Shown here in pieces: positions 26,196-35,140 of a stretch of DNA of 64,000 nt. The position numbers were made by a program, and so were the translations under genes. Where the stretch lies: positions 700,814 to 764,813 of the forward strand of contig NZ_VATY01000003.1 in NCBI RefSeq assembly GCF_005885635.1, given 5' to 3'. The notes under the pieces were generated by a model that was given only the letters and a program-made list of their open reading frames with translations, made no database searches and was not told the DNA's origin. Within the stretch, counting starts at the first letter, position 1. Each line of letters opens with the position of its first letter. This stretch comes from Maribacter algarum (ex Zhang et al. 2020) (GTDB lineage Bacteria > Bacteroidota > Bacteroidia > Flavobacteriales > Flavobacteriaceae).

Positions 26196-28940
26196 TTATT
26201 CGACTTCATAAAACAATTCTGAATATCCTACTTTTCCAATTGATGTAATTCCCTCACAGATAACTACCATTTTACCGCTTATATCACTATTGAAAAAACT
26301 TGTTTTCGCCTGACCTTTACTATCGGTAACGATATTCGGTTTCCAATAAAGCAGTGTTCGTCTATCAGGAACATCCCAATCTATTTTTGAAGGTTCGGTA
26401 TATTGAGGTACATAGTATTCGCGAATTGGAGAATATTGCGGAGCTGTGGCATTGATTAGGTTGGTCTTTTTGTATTTTGGAAAAGCACCGGATAGGCCTT
26501 TGCCTGAATGGGTGTAAATGGCAAGTATAGCAGGAAAAGTGGGAGGATTACATATTGGTGCACAATCAAAAACTTGACTGTGGTATCTATTTGCCGTATT
26601 TGTATTTCGAATGATTTCTGCACTTTTAACCGCTCTTACTGGAATATTGCCGATAAGACCATAGTCTCGCTCATGTATGGGAATACCATCGATAACCACG
26701 TACGTCCACTCCGCTCCATAAACATAAGCTAATTCGAATCCTGCCGCACTGCCAAAACGGTCAACTCGTATCTCTTTTGGGTAATTAAAAAGCAACCATC
26801 TGTAGAGATTGTTTGTCCATTTCTCTTGTCTATTTAGCAACTCTTGACTATCAATTACCACATCGGGTATCCCATGCAGTTCTACCATTTTTGCCCGTTT
26901 CGGGGTAACTATATAATCACTTACAACCACTTCATTTAAGGTTATGGTATTTGCATAGAGATAAGGATCTAGTTTTATATCTTGTTCTATCTTTTGAATC
27001 ATTTTCTTTTCGATAATACTATCTATTGGAACAATAACTTTTTCCGATTCATATGCGATTTCTGGGGCTTCGTACTTTTTGATATTTACCTTTAGGACAG
27101 AACTTTTGTTGCTTGAATCAGTAGGTTCTATTACATACTTTCTGCCAAGACCATAGCTATCGTTTAATGCGAACCTAAAGTACCCTGTACTGTCGGTCTC
27201 TTGTAGATAAGCTTCACTCGTCTCACCCATTAGAAGCATATTTAACTCATACTTATTTTTCTTTCGTCTGCCCTTCTTACTTACGCTCTGTATATCATAA
27301 ACAGTGCCTTTGACTTCCAAACCATTTTCCGCGTTAAAAGATCTCGGCTTTTTCTTATCCTTGTATTTATAGTTCGTCCAACCTTGGGACAGCATCAAAT
27401 AGTCGAGTTCGGTCAAGTTTTCGCTATTTTCAAAATAGTAAGCTGGGTTTTCAACTGTTCCCTTTATATCAGATTGTAATAAAAAGTAGGAGATAATAGT
27501 ATTTCTGTCCAGATTGGTGCTATAAAAATAACTAGAGTCGACAGCCATAATAGATATTGATGACGGTACGGGTCGGTTGTTTAGCCTTGTCGACATGGAA
27601 ACTTGAACGCTATCTCGAACAGAATAGTGATTCTTATCCGTTTCAACTATTATATCAAGATTTTCCTCTTTTAGTTTATTAAAAAAATGACGCTCCGCCA
27701 CAGGTCTAAAGTGTTTATCGAAAACTGTGAGTCCAATTACACCTTGGGGTAAATCTTTTGGTTGAAATTTATAAGAAAACATTCCACCTACAAATCGTGC
27801 CTTTAGAAAGAAAAGATTCTTGCCCCTATTAAAAAACTTAACGAAAACACTATCGCTATTTTTTTCCTTATTCCAAATTCTAAGTTCCCTGTCAGATTCT
27901 TTGTGGATTAAGCTCAAAACCTGACCCATCTTTTTCGCCTTGGGCAATTCATACTTAAATGTATTCCCATTATTAGTTGTCAAAATACCATAATAGGTTT
28001 TTTCTGCTTCAGGGGTTAGGACTACTTTGCCCATCCCTAAAGGGTTACTTTTGAATTCAGCAACTTTCGTATTGTTTTCATCTTCAATCGTTCCTTGGAT
28101 CTCAATGCCCTTTCCTCGATAGTTCAAATACTTGAATCCAACAACACTTTGTAAACCCTCTACCAAAGAACCTCCTTCAGGAAAAAATTGTAGTGAACCG
28201 TGTTCATCGTCTAGAACTATTGACTTTGTGAATACCTCATTATTGGTCTTCAACCTGTAATTTATTATCGGTATGTTCAGAGAAACTTTATGTTGCACAT
28301 TGATATTAGGCTCCCTTCTTTTTTGCTTTATCAAAATAGAATCTTTACCACCTTTCCAATTCATATAAAGTACAGCTTCACCAGTATGAAGACTGTCCAA
28401 CTCATTAACAGCAATGGTGGACGATATGGAAAACTTATTGGAAGTGAGGTCTTTACTAAATACTACATCTCGAATGGGGTTGGGTTTACCAGCAAAATTT
28501 TGAAGCCGATATATCGTGATGGGTACAGAAGTAATAAAATCAGAACCAAAGTTTTTGTTCCATTCCGTGTATGCTCTAATAATATAATTTCCCTCTCTGT
28601 AACTTGAATGCAATTGAAAAAATCCATTTGAGGTACCACCATTTATCTTTAGAAGGTTTTTGTCTACTATACGTTTATTCAGTGGGTCAATCAACTCTAA
28701 ATGAAGAACACCACTTTTTTGTGTGGGTTTATGGTCAAATACATTTGTTACTATTGCTTTGAACCAAATGGTTTCAGAAGTATTAAAAGTGGTTCCGGAA
28801 AGTTGTAAGTATATTTTTTCGGCATCTGCGGCGTTTGCAAATACATCAGTTTCTTTTTCAAAAGGGTTTTGTGCATTGCCATTTTGTGTAAAAAAGAATA
28901 CACAAATAATGACAACAGTGTAAGTGAATGTCCTAGTCAT
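26196..28940 (-). CDS. Large envelope protein with MG2-like and TonB-plug-like regions
   Basis: The 914-residue product has a signal peptide (to about residue 23, ending NGNAQ). Residues about 40-150 resemble the MG2-type domain of alpha-2-macroglobulins (KIYLQLSGTTFNTSETIWFKA, and EGNYIIRAYTEW). Beta-rich repeats follow. Near residue 677 a stretch VVVSDYIVTPKRAKMVELHG with later VIDGIPIHERDYG resembles the plug of TonB-dependent receptors, but no C-terminal barrel is present. The end (VTDSKGQAKTSFFNSDISGK) looks like another macroglobulin-like domain. Such proteins are frequent in Bacteroidota and unassigned. Likely periplasmic or surface, function unknown. Confidence 0.7.
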   Translation of the reverse strand: MTRTFTYTVVIICVFFFTQNGNAQNPFEKETDVFANAADAEKIYLQLSGTTFNTSETIWFKAIVTNVFDHKPTQKSGVLHLELIDPLNKRIVDKNLLKINGGTSNGFFQLHSSYREGNYIIRAYTEWNKNFGSDFITSVPITIYRLQNFAGKPNPIRDVVFSKDLTSNKFSISSTIAVNELDSLHTGEAVLYMNWKGGKDSILIKQKRREPNINVQHKVSLNIPIINYRLKTNNEVFTKSIVLDDEHGSLQFFPEGGSLVEGLQSVVGFKYLNYRGKGIEIQGTIEDENNTKVAEFKSNPLGMGKVVLTPEAEKTYYGILTTNNGNTFKYELPKAKKMGQVLSLIHKESDRELRIWNKEKNSDSVFVKFFNRGKNLFFLKARFVGGMFSYKFQPKDLPQGVIGLTVFDKHFRPVAERHFFNKLKEENLDIIVETDKNHYSVRDSVQVSMSTRLNNRPVPSSISIMAVDSSYFYSTNLDRNTIISYFLLQSDIKGTVENPAYYFENSENLTELDYLMLSQGWTNYKYKDKKKPRSFNAENGLEVKGTVYDIQSVSKKGRRKKNKYELNMLLMGETSEAYLQETDSTGYFRFALNDSYGLGRKYVIEPTDSSNKSSVLKVNIKKYEAPEIAYESEKVIVPIDSIIEKKMIQKIEQDIKLDPYLYANTITLNEVVVSDYIVTPKRAKMVELHGIPDVVIDSQELLNRQEKWTNNLYRWLLFNYPKEIRVDRFGSAAGFELAYVYGAEWTYVVIDGIPIHERDYGLIGNIPVRAVKSAEIIRNTNTANRYHSQVFDCAPICNPPTFPAILAIYTHSGKGLSGAFPKYKKTNLINATAPQYSPIREYYVPQYTEPSKIDWDVPDRRTLLYWKPNIVTDSKGQAKTSFFNSDISGKMVVICEGITSIGKVGYSELFYEVE

Positions 28941-29166
28941 GAATACTAGATGTTTTCTTTAAAAATAAGCACAAAGTCAATAGAATAAAACACATATCTG
29001 GTTTTAAAATGCTTGTATTCTTTTTTTGGCTCTCATTTTTGCAGATTATGGAACTATATTTTAAAAACGTCAGAAACTCGTTTGCCTATATTCATATCCA
29101 GAGAATGGTAAAATTTATATTTAGAAAATAGTATCTTCAACATTTCAGCATTTCCAAATTACAGAG

Positions 29167-29790
29167 ATGAAAAAATTAAGCATCGCATTACTACTGACTT
29201 TGATAATTGGTTGCAGCCCAGCCATATTCAAATCAAAATGGACGAAAGAAATCGCTCCTAAAACCTATATCGCGCGATTTGAAACTACCAAAGGGATTTT
29301 TGATATCGAAGTGAAGCGGGAATGGAGTCCAAAAGCGGCAGACCGCTTTTACCAATTGGTGAAATACAAGTATTTTGATGATGGGGTTTTTTATAGGGTA
29401 GTCCCTGAGTTTGTTGCTCAATTTGGGAATAGTGATACGTCAGCTACCAAAGCTTGGAATAGATTAAAGATACCTGATGAAAAAGTAATTTTAGGCAACG
29501 AAAAAGGAACTTTGAGCTTTGCCCGAGGCGGTAAAGAAACAAGAACAACCGACTTGTATATCAATCTACAAGATAACTCCCGTCTAGATACTCTTAATTA
29601 CAATGATGTAGTAGGATTTCCTGCATTTGGAAAAGTAATTCAGGGTATGGATGTGGTTTCAAAAATCTATTCTGGTTACGGCGGTAACTCAGCACAAAAA
29701 ACGGATGTATTATACACCAACAGGGAAAAGTATTTTGAAGAGTTCCCGAAGTTAGATTTGATTCAAAAAGTATATTTTATTAAAAACTAA
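29167..29790 (+). CDS. Cyclophilin-type peptidyl-prolyl isomerase lipoprotein
   Basis: The 207-residue product begins with a lipoprotein signal (LLLTLIIGC, lipid Cys at 16), so it is anchored in the envelope. The cyclophilin core is visible as FETTKGIFDIEVKREWSP, FYQLVKYKYFDDGVFYRVVP, FVAQFGNSD, GTLSFARGG and VVGFPAFGKVIQGMDVV. It is expected to assist proline isomerisation during folding of exported proteins. It is isolated on the plus strand between two minus-strand operons. Confidence 0.9.
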   Translation: MKKLSIALLLTLIIGCSPAIFKSKWTKEIAPKTYIARFETTKGIFDIEVKREWSPKAADRFYQLVKYKYFDDGVFYRVVPEFVAQFGNSDTSATKAWNRLKIPDEKVILGNEKGTLSFARGGKETRTTDLYINLQDNSRLDTLNYNDVVGFPAFGKVIQGMDVVSKIYSGYGGNSAQKTDVLYTNREKYFEEFPKLDLIQKVYFIKN

Positions 29791-29797
29791 GTGTTCA

Positions 29798-30088
29798 TCA
29801 ATCCGTCTTTATTTTACCAAAAAAACAAACCCCGAGACCGACAAGATTTGCGACACCCATTACCAAATAATGAGGAACGGCAAATAGTGCTTCGTAAATA
29901 GTTCCTAAGAATTTACCGTATTGGTCAACACATGCTCTCCCAATATATGACATACGCCACCAATGTCTTGTAGACTTTCCCTCCCTACCATCCTTAAAAA
30001 CTTCTTTGCCCGTAATGTAAACGCATTTCAAGTGATGCCAAGGGGTACAGCGGTTCACTAATTGCCTTCCTTCTTGAAACTGATTCAT
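29798..30088 (-). CDS. Hypothetical protein, 96 residues
   Basis: The start is taken as the ATG at 30088 (MNQFQEGRQLVNRCTPWHHLK), four bases after the SDR stop; the longer frame would overlap the SDR gene. The product has a cysteine/histidine-rich N-terminal half (CTPWHHLKC), the segment RHWWRMSYIGRACVDQYGKF, and a C-terminal hydrophobic stretch FAVPHYLVMGVANLVGLGVCFF, so it may associate with the membrane. I do not recognise the family. The spacing argues that it is the last gene of the M28-SDR operon. Confidence 0.6.
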   Translation of the reverse strand: MNQFQEGRQLVNRCTPWHHLKCVYITGKEVFKDGREGKSTRHWWRMSYIGRACVDQYGKFLGTIYEALFAVPHYLVMGVANLVGLGVCFFGKIKTD

Positions 30089-30092
30089 ATCA

Positions 30093-30770
30093 CTAAGGTG
30101 TGCTGCTTGAGACTTGTAACAACTTTCCGTTGTACATTTTATTTCCAGTAAGTGCAAAACCTTTTATATATTTTGCCATTTCTAAAGCGGTTGTTGGGGC
30201 TTGATAACCTGGAAAAGCTTCTTCAAGCATTTCGGTCTGAACGGCACCCAAAGCCAGTACATTAAAAGACGGACCTGTTTCTTTAAATTCTTCTGCCCAC
30301 AATTCCGTCAATGTGATAACTGCGGCTTTGCTAGAGCTATATGCCGAGAGTCCGGGAAATTTCACACTTCCTTGTACTCCTCCCATAGAACTTATAGTAA
30401 CTACATGACCATCTTTTGGCATTTTGGGCAGAACAGCTTGTGTCACACTTGCCACACCGAATACGTTTACCTTGTAAACCTCTTCAAATTCAGATGTACT
30501 AGTTTCCAAAAAAGGTTTATTCAAAAGCTTTCCAGCATTATTAATAAGAATATCAACGGATTTCAAGTTTTCAAGAAAGTCTGCTAATTTATCCAAATCT
30601 GATTCCTTAGAAAGGTCAAAAGGAAAGGAAATAATGTTCTTATGATTTAAATCAGAGATTGGTTTGTCATTTCTCGACAAGGCCAATACTTGATGCCCTT
30701 CATCTGCAAAAAGTTTAGCGAGTTCAAATCCAATACCTCTACTAGAGCCTGTAACAATAACATTTGCCAT
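30093..30770 (-). CDS. Short-chain dehydrogenase/reductase (SDR)
   Basis: The 225-residue product has the classical SDR features: the cofactor loop VTGSSRGIGFELAK, the NNAG motif (ILINNAGKL), the catalytic Ser in ISSMGG and the YSSSKAA active-site motif. It should be a cytoplasmic NAD(P)-dependent oxidoreductase; substrate unknown. Its ATG directly follows the stop codon of the M28 peptidase gene, so the two are translationally close. Confidence 0.9.
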   Translation of the reverse strand: MANVIVTGSSRGIGFELAKLFADEGHQVLALSRNDKPISDLNHKNIISFPFDLSKESDLDKLADFLENLKSVDILINNAGKLLNKPFLETSTSEFEEVYKVNVFGVASVTQAVLPKMPKDGHVVTISSMGGVQGSVKFPGLSAYSSSKAAVITLTELWAEEFKETGPSFNVLALGAVQTEMLEEAFPGYQAPTTALEMAKYIKGFALTGNKMYNGKLLQVSSSTP

Positions 30771-31694
30771 TTAGTTGTATTTTATTTCTTGTTCTGGGGA
30801 ATTGATAATACCCTCCATTACAGGTATTAATACGTTGACAACGTTTGCCATATGACCAAAGTCCATAGCTTCAGCCTCATCTCCTACTTGATGGTAATGG
30901 TCGAAGTTTGTAAAGTCAAACGTACTATAAGTGTGGGAGGGCACATTATAGATTTCATGAAAAGGAGCGTTGTCAGATCTATTAAATAAATTGTATTCCT
31001 TTGCCTTTGGAAGGAATCCCGCCACGGTTTGTTCTGAATACTCATTACTAATATCGGCTAAATTTGATAAGTTATATCCCGTTAGATACATTAAATAGTC
31101 TTTGTCTTGAAGTGGAACACCAACCATTTCAAAATTCAACATCGCATATAGATTGAGTCCTGTGTCTTTTAATTTCTTCGCCAAGTGCTTCGAACCTAAA
31201 AGTCCCTTTTCCTCCGCACTAAACAAAGCGAAAATAATGCTACGCTTATTTGCTTTTGCATTTCCAAAATAGCGCGCAAGCTCCAGAACGGTAGTCGTAC
31301 CTGAAGCATTATCATTTGCCCCATTCGCAATTGCATCACCGTCTTTTGGTTCTATTCTTCCAATATGGTCATAGTGAGCCCCAAGAATAACAAACTCTTT
31401 TTTCAAGTCCTTATCCTTTCCTTCTATAAAACCAACCATGTTATAGGCCAATCCATCGAAATTGGTAAGCGTATCTCTATATGTTTTGAAGTAGGGCTTT
31501 ATTTTATTCTCCTTAAATATAGTCTCAATATAATTTGCTGCGGATGCAATACCCTCTGTACCGGCCTCTCGACCTTGAAGCTCATCAGAAGCCAAGAAAT
31601 TCATAATTTCACCAATGCGTTCGCTTGTTGCTGGTTCATGCAACGATTTACACCCCACAGTCAAAAGAATAATCATATAAAAACAGTACTTCAT
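30771..31694 (-). CDS. M28-family zinc peptidase lipoprotein
   Basis: The start is set at the ATG at 31694, which yields a clean lipoprotein signal (MKYCFYMIILLTVGC, lipid Cys at 15); the longer frame adds 25 residues over the terminator side. The 307-residue product has the M28 metal ligands: His/Asp in LGAHYDHIG, Asp in GANDNASGTT, the catalytic Glu in SAEEKGLLGS, and later ligands in the SDNAPFHE region. It should be an envelope-bound aminopeptidase-type enzyme. Confidence 0.9.
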   Translation of the reverse strand: MKYCFYMIILLTVGCKSLHEPATSERIGEIMNFLASDELQGREAGTEGIASAANYIETIFKENKIKPYFKTYRDTLTNFDGLAYNMVGFIEGKDKDLKKEFVILGAHYDHIGRIEPKDGDAIANGANDNASGTTTVLELARYFGNAKANKRSIIFALFSAEEKGLLGSKHLAKKLKDTGLNLYAMLNFEMVGVPLQDKDYLMYLTGYNLSNLADISNEYSEQTVAGFLPKAKEYNLFNRSDNAPFHEIYNVPSHTYSTFDFTNFDHYHQVGDEAEAMDFGHMANVVNVLIPVMEGIINSPEQEIKYN

Positions 31695-31721
31695 AATATC
31701 TGGTTTAGAAAGCTTTAAAGA

Positions 31722-31752
31722 TAAAAAAAGCATCCGCCAAAGACGGATGCTT
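31722..31752 (-). terminator. Terminator of the pdhA-pdhC operon
   Basis: AAGCATCCG (31728-31736) and CGGATGCTT (31744-31752) form a nine-bp stem with a seven-base loop. On the minus strand it is followed by seven T residues, 27 bases after the pdhC stop. Confidence 0.85.
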
Positions 31753-31778
31753 CTTACTATTATTTCCAATAATCTAGC

Positions 31779-33422
31779 TTATGCCAACATTGTCACCGGA
31801 TTCTCTAAATACGCTCTTAGCGTCAATAAAAATTGCGCTCCAGTCGCACCATCTACAGTTCTATGGTCGCAGGCCAAGGTTACTTTCATAGTATTGCCAA
31901 CTACGATTTCCCCATTTCGAACAACCGGTTTTTCAACAATTGCTCCTACAGATAAAATTGCAGAGTTCGGTTGATTGATAATTGATGTAAAATCAGTAAT
32001 ACCGAACATACCCAAGTTAGAAACCGTAAAAGTGCTCCCTTCCATTTCTGCTGGGGCAATCTTTTTATTTCTGGCCTTGCCAGCTAAATCTTTCACAGAA
32101 GCTCCGATTTGCGTCAATGTCATTTGGTCAGCAAACTTTAATACGGGTACCATCAATCCGTCAGGTACGGCAACAGCGACACCAATATGAACATGTTGGT
32201 TATAAATCATAGCAGCATCACCCCAAGTTGTATTTACCTGCGGATGTTTTTTCAAAGCCATCGCACAGGCTTTAACTACCATATCATTGAAAGAAACTTT
32301 AGTTTCTGGCAAATCGTTAATTTTCTTTCTGGAAGCGATAGCATTACTCATATCAACTTCGATATTCAAATAGTAATGCGGAGCTGTGAATTTTGATTCG
32401 GAAAGTCGTTTTGCAATCACCTTACGCATTTGCGAATTTTTCACCTCTTCACTGCCTTCTTGACCAACGGGAAGGTTAATGATGGGTGAGGCAGCGAGAG
32501 CATTGCTAGTTGACACTTCTTGAGTAGCGGCAACCGGAGGAGCAGTTTGCGCAGCGGGCTGATAATTCTCGATATCCTTCTTTACGATTCTTCCATGGTC
32601 TCCGGAGCCTTTTACATCAGCTAGGTTTACACCTTTGTCTTTTGCCATTTTCTTTGCCAATGGCGATGCAAATATGCGTTGTCCGTCATTTGCAGAAACG
32701 TTTGCTACTGGGGCTTCCGTTTTAGCTTCAACAGCTTTTTCTGTTTTCTTTTCTTCGGATGGAGCACTTGTAGCAGTGCTAGTTGTGCTACCGTTTAGGA
32801 CTGCATCTACATCAGTTCCTGCTGGACCGATTACGGCTAGAACCTCATCTACAGGAGAAGATTCTCCTTCTTGAATACCTATATACAATAGAGTACCTGA
32901 GTAAAAAGACTCAAACTCCATTGTCGCCTTGTCAGTTTCGATTTCAGCAAGAATATCTCCTTCTTCAACTGTATCACCAACTTTTTTCAACCAAGCAGCA
33001 ACAGTACCTTCCTCCATGGTATCACTTAAACGAGGCATCGTAATCACCTCAACACCTTCCGGAATTTCGGCAGCTTCCGAACTTGCAGCTGGAACCTCTG
33101 AAACAGCTTCCGTTTGGACCGCAGTTTCTTCTTTTACTTCCGCAGGTGCAGCACTTCCATTTAATAATCCTGAAATATCTTCACCCTCTTCTCCGATAAT
33201 TGCCAATAGAACATCAACCGGAGCGGTATCACCTTCGGCAACACCAATATGTAATAAGGTTCCTTCGTTGAAGGATTCAAATTCCATTGTAGCCTTATCG
33301 GTTTCGATTTCAGCTAGAATATCACCTTCTTCAACTTTATCTCCCACATTTTTCAACCAAGCGGCAACGGTGCCTTCTTCCATGGTATCACTTAAACGGG
33401 GCATATTTACTACTATCGCCAT
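31779..33422 (-). CDS. pdhC: Pyruvate dehydrogenase E2, dihydrolipoamide acetyltransferase
   Basis: This is the core of the pyruvate dehydrogenase complex, transferring the acetyl group to coenzyme A. The 547-residue product has two N-terminal lipoyl domains, each with the lipoylation site EIETDKATMEFES (about residues 1-80 and 125-205). Ala/Glu/Pro-rich linkers follow, then an E3/E1-binding domain (about 255-290, FASPLAKKMAKDKGVNL) and the catalytic domain with DHRTVDGATGAQFL near the end. It follows pdhA with a seven-base gap. The E3 gene is not in the window. Confidence 0.95.
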   Translation of the reverse strand: MAIVVNMPRLSDTMEEGTVAAWLKNVGDKVEEGDILAEIETDKATMEFESFNEGTLLHIGVAEGDTAPVDVLLAIIGEEGEDISGLLNGSAAPAEVKEETAVQTEAVSEVPAASSEAAEIPEGVEVITMPRLSDTMEEGTVAAWLKKVGDTVEEGDILAEIETDKATMEFESFYSGTLLYIGIQEGESSPVDEVLAVIGPAGTDVDAVLNGSTTSTATSAPSEEKKTEKAVEAKTEAPVANVSANDGQRIFASPLAKKMAKDKGVNLADVKGSGDHGRIVKKDIENYQPAAQTAPPVAATQEVSTSNALAASPIINLPVGQEGSEEVKNSQMRKVIAKRLSESKFTAPHYYLNIEVDMSNAIASRKKINDLPETKVSFNDMVVKACAMALKKHPQVNTTWGDAAMIYNQHVHIGVAVAVPDGLMVPVLKFADQMTLTQIGASVKDLAGKARNKKIAPAEMEGSTFTVSNLGMFGITDFTSIINQPNSAILSVGAIVEKPVVRNGEIVVGNTMKVTLACDHRTVDGATGAQFLLTLRAYLENPVTMLA

Positions 33423-33429
33423 CTATCTC

Positions 33430-34425
33430 TTATTTATGTTCTACAAATGGAAAATCCTCTTGCTCGTATACCATATCGTACAATTGTTGTACTGGCGGGT
33501 AATCTGATTCCTCAGCAAATTTCTCGCACTCGGCAACTCTTGCTTTCACCCCTTTGTCAATCGCTTTGATTTCATCTTCCGTAGCATATTCATTCTCTTT
33601 GATGATATCCAAAACCTGTGTTATTGGGTCGATTTTTTTGTATTCCTCTACTTCTGCTTTGGTTCTATAATGTTGGGCATCTGACATAGAGTGACCTCTA
33701 TAACGATAGGTTTTCATTTCTAAGAAAGTTGGACCGCCACCACTTCGAGCGCGCTCGATAGCTTTGCTCATTTCTTCAGCAACCGTAACTGGGTTCATTC
33801 CATCTACAGGTCCACAAGGCATTTCGTAACCCAGACCTAATTTCCAAATATCTGTTGAATATGAAGTTCTTTCAACTGATGTTCCCATGGCATATCCGTT
33901 GTTCTCACAAATAAAAACTACGGGTAATTGCCAAAGCATCGCGAGGTTAAGGGCTTCATGAAAAGCACCTTGCCTCACTGCGCCGTCACCCATATAACAT
34001 AGTGTAACATTATCTCTCCCTGCATATTTGTCACCAAATGCCATTCCAGCACCTAATGGAATTTGACCACCAACAATACCATGACCACCGTGAAAACGGT
34101 GTTCTTTTGAGAAGATATGCATAGAGCCTCCCATTCCTTTGGAGGTACCTGTAACCTTACCATATAACTCAGCCATTACTGCTTTAGGGTCAACTCCCAT
34201 GCCAATTGGCTGGACATGATTTCTATACGCGGTAATCATTCGGTCTTTAGTCAAGTCCATGGCGTGTAAAGCCCCTGCTAAAACAGCTTCCTGACCATTG
34301 TATAAGTGTAGAAATCCTCTGACTTTTTGTTGAATGTATACAGCTGCAAGTTTATCTTCGAACTTACGCCAAAACAACATGTCTTCGTACCACTTTAAGT
34401 AGACCTCTTTGGTGATTTTTTCCAT
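33430..34425 (-). CDS. pdhA: Pyruvate dehydrogenase E1 component, alpha subunit
   Basis: The start is the ATG at 34425; the frame extends one codon to a TTG. The 331-residue product carries the thiamine-diphosphate motif GDGAVRQGAFHEALNLA ending in CENN, the GGSMHIFSKEHRFHGGHGIVG segment, and the phosphorylation-loop-like RYRGHSMSDAQHYR. It pairs with PdhB (6.9-7.9 kb). pdhA and pdhC form one operon that excludes pdhB. Confidence 0.95.
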   Translation of the reverse strand: MEKITKEVYLKWYEDMLFWRKFEDKLAAVYIQQKVRGFLHLYNGQEAVLAGALHAMDLTKDRMITAYRNHVQPIGMGVDPKAVMAELYGKVTGTSKGMGGSMHIFSKEHRFHGGHGIVGGQIPLGAGMAFGDKYAGRDNVTLCYMGDGAVRQGAFHEALNLAMLWQLPVVFICENNGYAMGTSVERTSYSTDIWKLGLGYEMPCGPVDGMNPVTVAEEMSKAIERARSGGGPTFLEMKTYRYRGHSMSDAQHYRTKAEVEEYKKIDPITQVLDIIKENEYATEDEIKAIDKGVKARVAECEKFAEESDYPPVQQLYDMVYEQEDFPFVEHK

Positions 34426-34463
34426 CAATTAATGTATTTGTAAAATTTCGGTGAAACGAAAAA

Positions 34464-34471
34464 CAAAAATA
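34464..34471 (-). promoter_or_regulatory. Candidate -7 element of the pdhA-pdhC promoter
   Basis: Minus-strand TATTTTTG, a full match to TAnnTTTG, about 39 bases before the pdhA ATG. No convincing TTG was found at the -33 position. Confidence 0.35.
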
Positions 34472-34574
34472 CATATTAAATCAATAGTGGGAAAAAATTG
34501 AAGAAAAAGCTTTATTGAAAATTACGTCTGTAACAAAGGCGTAGAAAAATGTATGTTTCCCTTAAAAACCGAAG

Positions 34575-35060
34575 CTATTTTAAAAAGGAATTATTGAAGG
34601 CAAGCGGAAGAATATCAGCAATTGAATTACACTTTAAAACCTCACCTACTTCACCCATCATTAAGATCTGTATTGGTTGGTCTTGTTTCACTTCATATTC
34701 TGAAATCGACTGTCGACAATTACCACATGGCGCTGCTGGTGTATCAACTTTGTAGTTTATGGAAGTTGCAGAAATCGCAATAGATATAATTACAACACCA
34801 GGATATTTGGCCCCTGCTTGAAATATAGCAACCCGCTCTGCACATAACCCTGATGGATACGATGCATTCTCTTGATTGTTACCGATGACAACTTCTCCAT
34901 TTTCTAAAAGCAAAGCCGCTCCAACTTGAAAATTAGAATAGGGGGCATAAGCATTTTTTCGAGCTTCAACTGCCACTATCATCAACTTTTGGTCGACCTC
35001 ATGAAGCTCATCGATTGATTCATAAATCTCAAGTTCGAAAGCGATGTTCTGTTTTTTCAT
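34575..35060 (-). CDS. cdd: Cytidine deaminase
   Basis: It converts cytidine and deoxycytidine to uridine forms in pyrimidine salvage. The 161-residue product has the zinc and catalytic pattern CAERVAIFQAG and PCGNCRQSI, and FQVGAALLLENGEVVIGNNQENASYPSG before it. It follows porV on the same strand but a strong terminator lies between them, so it probably has its own promoter. It complements the nucleoside transporter at 10.5 kb. Confidence 0.95.
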   Translation of the reverse strand: MKKQNIAFELEIYESIDELHEVDQKLMIVAVEARKNAYAPYSNFQVGAALLLENGEVVIGNNQENASYPSGLCAERVAIFQAGAKYPGVVIISIAISATSINYKVDTPAAPCGNCRQSISEYEVKQDQPIQILMMGEVGEVLKCNSIADILPLAFNNSFLK

Positions 35061-35092
35061 TGCTTGAATTTAAACAAGTAGATGCTAAAAAT

Positions 35093-35122
35093 AACAAAAC
35101 CCACTCGAAAGCAGGTTTTGTT
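35093..35122 (-). terminator. Terminator of porV
   Basis: On the minus strand a 13-bp stem (nine perfect outer pairs plus two G-U pairs inside) closes a TTCG tetraloop and is followed by ATTTTTA. The wobble pairs fail on the plus strand, so it is directed to porV. Confidence 0.85.
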
Positions 35123-35140
35123 TTATTTGTATAGTTTTCC

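Noticed and set aside
29048..29131. 27-codon frame before the cyclophilin gene
   Set aside because: Too short to separate from chance in AT-rich DNA; no promoter, family or conservation evidence.
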